From: DAOUAG01 sp034432935
GTDB lineage: Bacteria > Chloroflexota > Dehalococcoidia > SM23-28-2 > RBG-16-64-32
Assembly: GCA_034432935.1 (NCBI GenBank)
Contig: DAOUBD010000009.1
Location: forward strand, 1 to 21,817
Length of the DNA stretch: 21,817 nt
Reading direction: 5' to 3'
Positions 6,457 to 11,806 of the stretch are shown here, in pieces. The position numbers and the translations under genes were made by a program. Under the pieces are notes generated by a model. The model was not told where the DNA came from, did not search any database, and was given only the letters and a program-made list of their open reading frames with translations. Position 1 is the first letter of the stretch. Each line of letters begins with the position of its first letter.

Positions 6457-7644
6457 TTAGCCTCCCCGGGCCGCCAGGCGCGCCGCTGCTTCGGCCTGTA
6501 AGATCCCGTACACCTGCGTCAGGGGAATACCCAGATCCCTGGCCAGGCGGGCGCAGGCCTCGTACTCAGGGACGACCTGCGGTTCTTCCCCCGGAAGGCG
6601 TTTCACCTTTACGGCCGCCGGGCCGAGGCTGGAGACGAACTCTATCACCTCGCGGGGGGCCTCCCAGCGGTGCAATCGGCGGACGCGGACGCCGAGGGTG
6701 GATGTCTCCCTGAGGAGGACGTGGGCCAAGGCTGCCTCCTGTTCCTCCCGGCAGATGGCGGAAACGATCACCCCCGGCCGGCCCTTCTTCATCTGCACGG
6801 GCGTCAGCCAGGCGTCGAGGGCGCCCGCTGCCAGGAGGCTCTCCACGGCGTAGGCCAGGCACTCCCCGGTCATGTCATCGATATTCGTCTCCAGGAGCAC
6901 GGCTGCCTGCGTGCCGTCCGGCTGTTCTGCTTGGCCCAACCAAAGGCGAAGGACGTTGGCCCGGCCCTCGGGGTCCCGGGAGCCGGCGCCGTATCCCACC
7001 CGCTCCAGCGTCATCTCAGGCAGCTCGAAGGCCGCGAGGGCGGTCACTATGGCCGCGCCGGTAGGCGTCACCAGCTCCTCACTGCCGGCCGCGGGACGCA
7101 CCGGGGCCCGGGCCCGGGCCAGGAGCTCCAGGGTGGCAGGGGCCGGAAGCGGGATGGCCCCATGCTGGCTGGCCACCTCGCCGCTGGCCAGCGGCAGGGG
7201 CGAGGCGAACAGGGCGTCCACGCCGAGAAGACGCAGGCCGGCCAACGCGCCCATAACGTCCACCAAGGCGTCCGCGGCCCCAACCTCGTGCAGGCGCACC
7301 TGGTTGGCGGGCTCCCCGTGAACGGCAGCCTCGGCCTCAGCCAGGCGCCGGAAGACGGCGGCGCCGCGCTCCTTGTCCGCATCGGGCAGTGAGGAGGCGT
7401 CGATCAGAGCGAGGATATCGGCAATGGTACGGGCGGGCTGCCCGTCGCTAACGGAGACCACGGCCTGCGTCGCTGCCAGGCCGGCCCGCCTGACCCTGCG
7501 GACCTCCAGTGAGTAACCGGAGAGGGGGAGCTTAGCCAGTTCGGCACGGAGAGCCGCCGGGTCCAGGCCGGCGTCCAGCATGGCTCCCAGAATCATATCG
7601 CCGCTGACGCCGGAGAAGCAGTCGAGATAGGCTATGCGGGCCAT
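6457..7644 (-). CDS. larC: LarC, nickel-pincer cofactor nickel insertase
   Basis: A 395-aa protein of the LarC (DUF111/TIGR00299) family. LarC inserts nickel into the pincer nucleotide in a CTP-dependent reaction, giving the cofactor used by lactate racemase LarA and its relatives. Signatures seen include the N-terminal YLDCFSGVSGDM, HEVGAADALVDV, GAIPLPAPATLELL, ELVTPTGAAI, ETNIDDMTGE and TPVQMKKGRPG. The gene is one continuous frame, unlike the Lactobacillus plantarum gene, where two parts are joined by programmed frameshifting. The ATG at 7644 starts 5 nt after the stop of the lipoprotein gene, so it belongs to the larB-lipoprotein-larC unit. An inverted repeat (6448-6456 with 6471-6479) spans the stop codon but has no T-tract. 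Confidence 0.95.
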   Translation of the reverse strand: MARIAYLDCFSGVSGDMILGAMLDAGLDPAALRAELAKLPLSGYSLEVRRVRRAGLAATQAVVSVSDGQPARTIADILALIDASSLPDADKERGAAVFRRLAEAEAAVHGEPANQVRLHEVGAADALVDVMGALAGLRLLGVDALFASPLPLASGEVASQHGAIPLPAPATLELLARARAPVRPAAGSEELVTPTGAAIVTALAAFELPEMTLERVGYGAGSRDPEGRANVLRLWLGQAEQPDGTQAAVLLETNIDDMTGECLAYAVESLLAAGALDAWLTPVQMKKGRPGVIVSAICREEQEAALAHVLLRETSTLGVRVRRLHRWEAPREVIEFVSSLGPAAVKVKRLPGEEPQVVPEYEACARLARDLGIPLTQVYGILQAEAAARLAARGG

Positions 7645-7649
7645 CGCGC

Positions 7650-8333
7650 TCAGTCGGCGATGCCGCCCTCCAGGGTGGCCTTGGTGTTAGCGACCTGTTT
7701 GCGGACAAGGGCCTCGACCGTCCCCAGTAAGAGTTCGCGATCATCGACGCCCGGCGCTCCGGTCGACGTGATCTCCAGAAAGCCCCAGGCGCGTCCCCAG
7801 CGGAAGACCACCCAGTCATCTGCCAGGAGGGTGAACTCGCCGGGGTGGGCCTCCTGGAACCCCGTGAAGCGTAGCCAGAAGAGCCCGTCCACCCCCAGGT
7901 CACGGGTGATCTCCCGCTGGGAAAGCTTCAGCAGGTTGGAGTAGGTGTCCGCCCAGTTGGCGCTGCGGGCCGCCTGCACCCGGTCCTCGAAGGACGCCTT
8001 GGCGCCGTCCGCATCCTTGTAGAGGCTGACGGAGGTGACGATATGGACGACAGCGGAATCCTGGGATGGCTCTGTGCGCTGGTAGTCCTCCTTGTAGCCC
8101 AGGATGCGGCCCCACTGATCGAGTTGTGCCTTGCCAGGGCCGCCGCCTAGGCCGCCGGCGGCCTCTTCGTTGTTGGAGAAGGAGCTGCCGAGCGGCTGCA
8201 TCCCCTCCGGCACATCCTCCCTCTGCAAGACCATGAGGGGAAGCGCTTGCCGCACAGGAGTGCCGCCGGACCCGCCGCAGGCCGCGGCCAAAGCCAGGGC
8301 CAAAAGAGCCGCCAGGAGAACGGCCGCCCTCAC
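7650..8333 (-). CDS. Predicted lipoprotein of unknown function in the lar operon
   Basis: A 227-aa protein with a clear lipoprotein signal: a hydrophobic N-terminus and a lipobox-like LAAAC with Cys19, followed by a GGSGG linker. The mature domain (about 28-227) is soluble, with a helix-rich middle and several Trp/Phe-containing strands (GLFWLRFTGF, FTLLADDWVVFRWG, WGFLEITS). I do not recognise the family. It should sit on the outer face of the cytoplasmic membrane. The GTG start at 8333 overlaps the larB stop (GTGA), and its stop is 5 nt before larC, so all three are very likely translated together. That link suggests a role in nickel uptake or in an exported product of the lar system. This is guilt by association only. 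Confidence 0.85.
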   Translation of the reverse strand: MRAAVLLAALLALALAAACGGSGGTPVRQALPLMVLQREDVPEGMQPLGSSFSNNEEAAGGLGGGPGKAQLDQWGRILGYKEDYQRTEPSQDSAVVHIVTSVSLYKDADGAKASFEDRVQAARSANWADTYSNLLKLSQREITRDLGVDGLFWLRFTGFQEAHPGEFTLLADDWVVFRWGRAWGFLEITSTGAPGVDDRELLLGTVEALVRKQVANTKATLEGGIAD

Positions 8334-9094
8334 TCCGTCCTCCCTTCCCAGGCCTGGCGGTTGATGACGGCGGCCAGGTAGCCCGCCCCGAAGCCGTTAT
8401 CGATGTTGACCACGGCCACCCCGGCGGCGCAGGAGTTGAGCATGGCCAGAAGGGGCGCCAGGCCCCCAAAGCTGGCGCCGTAACCAACGGAGGTGGGCAC
8501 GGCGATCACCGGGGCCGCCACTAGCCCGGCCACTACGCTGGGAAGCGCGCCCTCCATTCCCGCCACGGCTACGACAACGTTGGCGGAACGTAGGGCCTCC
8601 ATCCGGTCCAGCAGACGGTGGATGCCCGCCACCCCGACGTCGCTGAGGCGTTCCACGGAGCTGCCCATGATCTCCGCCGTCACGGCGGCCTCCTCGGCCA
8701 CCGGGAGGTCTGAGGTGCCCGCGCAGCAGACGACGACGCCCGGGCGCTTGGGTCCCGGCTTCCGTTCCAGGGTTATGGCGCGGGCCGCGGCGTGGTATAC
8801 GGCGTCGGGCAAGCGTTGCTTGACCCGACGAAACGCATCGGGCCCGGCCCTGGTTACCAGCAGGCGATCGCTGCCGGCGGCGAGCCTCTCGGCGATGGCT
8901 GCCACCTGCTCCGGCGTCTTGCCTTCTCCCAAGACCACCTCCGGGAAACCCTTCCGCAGCAACCTGTGGTGATCGATGGCCGCAAAGCCCAGGTCCTCGA
9001 AGGGGAGGCTACGCAGGCGGGCCACGCCTTCCTCCACTGAGAGGCGGCCCTGGCGAAGATCCTCCAGAAGATCTCTCAGCTTGGACTCGTCGAT
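8330..9094 (-). CDS. larB: LarB, pyridinium-3,5-biscarboxylate mononucleotide synthase
   Basis: LarB carboxylates and hydrolyses nicotinic acid adenine dinucleotide, the first step of nickel-pincer nucleotide synthesis. The PurE-like C-terminal domain is clear: VCCAGTSDLPVAEEAA, the DVGVAGIHRL block, VVAVAGMEGALPSVVAGL, PTSVGYGASFGG, and NSCAAGVAVVNIDNGFGAG with the catalytic Cys (residue 222 here). The first ordinary start codon is a GTG at 9037, but the frame stays open upstream. The residues encoded there (DESKLRDLLEDLRQGRLSVEE) look like the normal LarB N-terminus. The only well-placed start for that extension is ATC at 9094, with GGGAGG 5 nt before it, giving 254 aa. No ATG, GTG or TTG occurs in frame between 9037 and the upstream stop at 9116. 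A rare AUC start or a single-base change is therefore likely. Confidence 0.9.
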   Translation of the reverse strand: MDESKLRDLLEDLRQGRLSVEEGVARLRSLPFEDLGFAAIDHHRLLRKGFPEVVLGEGKTPEQVAAIAERLAAGSDRLLVTRAGPDAFRRVKQRLPDAVYHAAARAITLERKPGPKRPGVVVCCAGTSDLPVAEEAAVTAEIMGSSVERLSDVGVAGIHRLLDRMEALRSANVVVAVAGMEGALPSVVAGLVAAPVIAVPTSVGYGASFGGLAPLLAMLNSCAAGVAVVNIDNGFGAGYLAAVINRQAWEGRTE

Positions 9095-9129
9095 TGTGCC
9101 CTCCCTCAGGAGATATTACAGGTGAACCC

Positions 9130-9159
9130 ATGCTAGCACCGGGCCCCTTACGGCGTAAA
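9130..9159 (-). promoter_or_regulatory. Putative promoter of the larB operon with a palindrome at the -35
   Basis: On the minus strand, TTTACG (9159-9154), an 18-nt spacer and TAGCAT (9135-9130) preceded by TGC form an extended -10-type promoter. The expected start is near 9123, about 30 nt before the larB start. An 11-bp palindrome, TTACGGCGTAA (9149-9159), covers the -35 and could be an operator. Confidence 0.35.
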
Positions 9160-9185
9160 CGAGGGCCAGCACAGGAGCCGAGCAA

Positions 9186-9905
9186 TTGCCTAGGGCCAGC
9201 GCCGACGGCCATAATGGGCCAGAGATGCGCCTTCACCCCGGCGTGCCCGCCGTGCTCTGGGCTGCTGCAACGGCTGGCTTCGTTGTGATGGCAGCCTTTG
9301 CCGCCGCGCACGATACGTTTCCGGCCGACCTCTGGCTGACCCACCGTCTGCAAGAGGTGGACTCGGGGGCCTTCTACCATGTGCTGCGCTGGACGGAGGC
9401 GGTGGGAGACCTGCCCTTCCTGCCGGCCATATGGATGGCGGCGGCCTTGGCCGCCGCAGTCTACATCGGCAGGTGGCAAGGGCTGTTGGTCCTGGCCACT
9501 ATGGCCGGAAGGCTGGCCAATGCCGTGGTGAAGGACATCGTGGAACGGCCCAGGCCCAGCGGCAGCCTGGTAGAGATATCGTCGCATCAGCCTTCCTCCT
9601 TCTCGTTTCCCAGCGGCCACGCAGAGGGGGCGATGGCGCTCTACGGCTTTGTCTTCTTTCTGGCCTCCGTCTACGTGCCGGCGGGACGCCTCCGGACCGC
9701 CATCCAGGCACTATGCGCGTGGGTGATCGTGGTGACGGGCTTGGAGAGGGTGTACGTGGGCGACCATTGGCCAAGTGACGTAGCGGGCGGCTACTACTTC
9801 GGCGCCCTGTTCCTGGCCGCGATCATCTGGATGGAGCGAGGGGTGATCGCCCGTTGGCGGGTGTCGCCGGCGCGGGGGGCCAGGCCCGAAGAGGGGGCGC
9901 CGTGA
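9186..9905 (+). CDS. PAP2-family membrane phosphatase
   Basis: A 239-aa multi-pass membrane protein of the phosphatidic-acid-phosphatase type 2 family, which includes undecaprenyl-pyrophosphate phosphatases. The three motifs are present: K116 to P122 (KDIVERP), FPSGH with the active-site His145, and R188-x5-H194-x3-D198 (RVYVGDHWPSD). Motif three begins ER rather than the usual SR. About six hydrophobic segments frame them. The active site would face outside, acting on lipid or isoprenoid phosphates. The TTG at 9186 has AGGAG 8 nt upstream; an ATG at 9225 is a fair alternative that loses only 13 non-conserved residues. The stop overlaps the GTG of the CvpA gene, so the two are probably coupled. 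It is divergent from larB. Confidence 0.9.
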   Translation: MPRASADGHNGPEMRLHPGVPAVLWAAATAGFVVMAAFAAAHDTFPADLWLTHRLQEVDSGAFYHVLRWTEAVGDLPFLPAIWMAAALAAAVYIGRWQGLLVLATMAGRLANAVVKDIVERPRPSGSLVEISSHQPSSFSFPSGHAEGAMALYGFVFFLASVYVPAGRLRTAIQALCAWVIVVTGLERVYVGDHWPSDVAGGYYFGALFLAAIIWMERGVIARWRVSPARGARPEEGAP

Positions 9906-10414
9906 ACTGGCTGGACATCGTCATCATCCTTGTCATCCTAGGATTCGTGATTGCCGCATACTCGGCCGGCCTCATCCGGGAGGTGATCACATTGGTAGCG
10001 GTGCTGGCGGGCGTGGTCATCGCCGGCGTGCTCTACGACGACTTGGCCAAAGACGTGTTGGTCTTCTTGAACGACGAAGAGGCCGCCCGAGCCATCGCCT
10101 TTCTGGTGCTCTTCGGCGCGGTGTACCTGTTCGGGCAGGTGTCGGCCTACGTGCTCAAGAGAGGGGCCGCCCTTCTGATGTTGGGCTGGTGGGATCATCT
10201 GGGCGGTGCTGTCTTCGGCTTCTTTAAGGGGATCATCTTCGTGCAGGCGCTCTTGATCATCTTTGCTGGGTATCCGTCGCTGCATCTGGACAGCGCAGTG
10301 GACGATTCCGCCCTCGGGCGGTTCTTCTTGGACGATATCTCTTTCTTGCTTCGCCTCTTGCCGGCGGACTTCAGGCACCGGGTGGACGAATTTCTGGCGC
10401 CGCCTGGGATATGA
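9902..10414 (+). CDS. CvpA-family membrane protein
   Basis: A 170-aa integral membrane protein of the CvpA / colicin V production family. It opens with the typical MNWLDIVIILVILGFVIAAY segment and the GLIREVITLV motif. There are four hydrophobic segments, at about 4-20, 29-47, 62-86 and 98-122, then a soluble C-terminal tail. GWWDHLGGAVFGFFKGI matches the family's conserved D-x-x-G-G-xx-G-xx-G stretch. Relatives affect membrane processes and purine-related phenotypes in some bacteria, but the biochemical role is not settled. The GTG at 9902 overlaps the PAP2 stop (GTGA) and is preceded by GAGGGGG. An upstream in-frame start at 9854 would add 16 low-complexity residues and is rejected. Confidence 0.88.
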   Translation: MNWLDIVIILVILGFVIAAYSAGLIREVITLVAVLAGVVIAGVLYDDLAKDVLVFLNDEEAARAIAFLVLFGAVYLFGQVSAYVLKRGAALLMLGWWDHLGGAVFGFFKGIIFVQALLIIFAGYPSLHLDSAVDDSALGRFFLDDISFLLRLLPADFRHRVDEFLAPPGI

Positions 10415-10451
10415 CGAAGTTCGCCCTGCTGACGCCGGCAGGCCGCCACAA

Positions 10452-10480
10452 CGGCCAGAAGTTGTGCAACAACCTGGCCG
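10452..10480. repeat. Inverted repeat downstream of the CvpA gene
   Basis: CGGCCAG (10452-10458) and CTGGCCG (10474-10480) form a 7-bp stem, with an inner GTTG/CAAC pairing. No T-run follows, so it is a weak terminator candidate or a protein-binding palindrome. Otherwise 10415-10530 shows nothing convincing. Confidence 0.35.
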
Positions 10481-10530
10481 CCGGTTGGTCGACTGTGGCC
10501 ATGAGAATCACGGGCGCCAGTAAGCCGGGA

Positions 10531-10559
10531 TTGCGGAGGGACAGGGGGTCTGATACTAT
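10531..10559 (+). promoter_or_regulatory. Putative extended -10 promoter of the HNH gene
   Basis: TTGCGG (10531-10536), a 17-nt spacer and TACTAT (10554-10559), with TG one base before the hexamer, form an extended -10 promoter. The start near 10566 leaves a leader of about 15 nt before the GTG at 10581. Confidence 0.4.
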
Positions 10560-10580
10560 GGCAACCGGTGGTGACGCTAC

Positions 10581-11111
10581 GTGGGGCCAGGCCTGCCAGT
10601 ATTGGTGCTGAACCAGAACTACGAGCCGCTGAACGTATGCAACGTCCGGCGCGCCTTCGTTCTGCTTGACCGCGGCAAGGCCGAGATCATCGAAAACGGC
10701 CGCGGGTATCTTCACACGCCCAGCCTGACCTTCGAAATCCCTTCCGTCATCCGCCTCATCTACCTGATCCGCCGGCCTCGCCCCCAAGGGCGGCTCACCC
10801 GCAGGGACGTCTTCCTCCGCGACCGGTTTACCTGCCAGTACTGCGGCAAACAGACGAAAGAGCTCACCCTGGACCACGTTGTGCCGCGGCACCGCGGCGG
10901 GGCCCATACCTGGGAGAACGTCGTGGCCGCCTGCAAGGCATGCAACCACCGCAAGGCCGGCAGGACGCCCCAGGAGGCCCACATGCAACTGTCGCGGCCG
11001 CCGGTCAAGCCGGCCTATAGCTTCCTGCGCAGCTTCTACCCCTACCTGGAGTCCCAGGCGAGCTGGCGCAAGTTCATCCCCGGCGGGGAGAGCGAGTTCG
11101 GGTTCTCCTAG
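10581..11111 (+). CDS. HNH endonuclease family protein
   Basis: A 176-aa member of the widespread actinobacterial/chloroflexal HNH family. It begins LPVLVLNQNYEPLNV, has a long lead domain (8-80), then the zinc-supported HNH core. CQYC (Cys85, Cys88) and CKAC (Cys118, Cys121) should bind zinc. LDHVVPRHRGG gives the first His (99), WENVVAAC gives Asn113, and CNHRK supplies the last His (123). Proteins of this type are predicted DNA nickases or endonucleases. Their chromosomal role is not established and they are usually not linked to a methylase. The GTG at 10581 has only a weak upstream GGTGGTG. The stop shares the tetramer CTAG with the stop of the convergent DUF429 gene. Confidence 0.9.
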   Translation: MGPGLPVLVLNQNYEPLNVCNVRRAFVLLDRGKAEIIENGRGYLHTPSLTFEIPSVIRLIYLIRRPRPQGRLTRRDVFLRDRFTCQYCGKQTKELTLDHVVPRHRGGAHTWENVVAACKACNHRKAGRTPQEAHMQLSRPPVKPAYSFLRSFYPYLESQASWRKFIPGGESEFGFS

Positions 11112-11806
11112 ATCTCTGCCCTGGCTGGCACCACGATATAGCCCTCCCTTAAGACCTGCGCCTCCAGATCTACCGTCGGCGCTTCCCCCAAGAAGAGGCA
11201 GTTCGCGCCTTCCCCTTGCGCGCAGGCGCGGGCTGCCAGGGCGCAGAGCATGGCATCTGCCTGATCTGGCGTTGGGGGGATGATGCCATGGCAGCGGTAG
11301 CCCAGGCTGCGCAGTTGGCGGCAGACGGCCTCCCCGTACCACATAGGCTGGCGCCTCTTGGAGGGTATCTCCATGCCGGGCCAAAGGCGGCGCAAGAGGT
11401 ACCGGGGGTAGGTCTCGCAGACCAGAGGGCGGAGTGGGCCAGCTTCCAGGCCGGGAATCCGGCCGAGGCCTCGTTCGTATACGCTCCAGAAGACCTCGAT
11501 GCCAGCTTCGATAAGGCCGCGATAGAGGCGCCATGACTCGAGATCCTGGCGCGTTGCCGGCAGGCGCCTCGTGGGCGTGCCGGCCGCTAGGTCGGCCTGC
11601 CGGATCAGCGCCCCGCGGCGGGGGAGCCCCTGTGGGCCATCGATGGCGTAGCAGGCGGGGACCCCGGCTCCAGCAGGTGGCTCCGGCAACGGACGCTCCC
11701 GCGAGGGCCGGTAAGAGCCCAGGCTGAAGGAAAGGTCTTCGAGGAGCCAGGCCACGTGGGCCGGCGTGCGCAGGGACCCAAGGTCGATGCCGCAGACCAG
11801 GGTCAC
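11108..11806 (-). CDS. DUF429 protein (predicted RNase H-like fold)
   Basis: A 232-aa protein matching the DUF429 group, predicted to have an RNase H-like nuclease fold. Conserved acidic positions are visible: Asp8 in CGIDLGS, Asp56 in YAIDGPQGLP, Glu131 in CETYPRYLLRR, and Asp181 and Asp184 in PPTPDQADAML. The mid-region RLPATRQDLESWRLYRGLIEAG is also typical. No molecular function is established for this group. I chose the GTG at 11806 because it forms a GTGA overlap with the GH31 stop, implying translational coupling. An in-frame GTG at 11836 would add ten glycine-rich residues. It is last in the gdhA-GH31-DUF429 run, and its tail abuts the HNH gene head-on with stops sharing CTAG. Confidence 0.8.
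   Translation of the reverse strand: MTLVCGIDLGSLRTPAHVAWLLEDLSFSLGSYRPSRERPLPEPPAGAGVPACYAIDGPQGLPRRGALIRQADLAAGTPTRRLPATRQDLESWRLYRGLIEAGIEVFWSVYERGLGRIPGLEAGPLRPLVCETYPRYLLRRLWPGMEIPSKRRQPMWYGEAVCRQLRSLGYRCHGIIPPTPDQADAMLCALAARACAQGEGANCLFLGEAPTVDLEAQVLREGYIVVPARAEI

Noticed and set aside
6448..6479. 9-bp inverted repeat around the larC stop as a terminator
   Set aside because: The loop is 14 nt, the stem overlaps larC codons and no T-tract follows, so termination is not supported.
10411..10611. 66-codon ORF whose ATG overlaps the CvpA stop (ATGA)
   Set aside because: The overlap is suggestive, but the peptide is not protein-like, it runs across the HNH promoter and start, and no Shine-Dalgarno sequence is evident.
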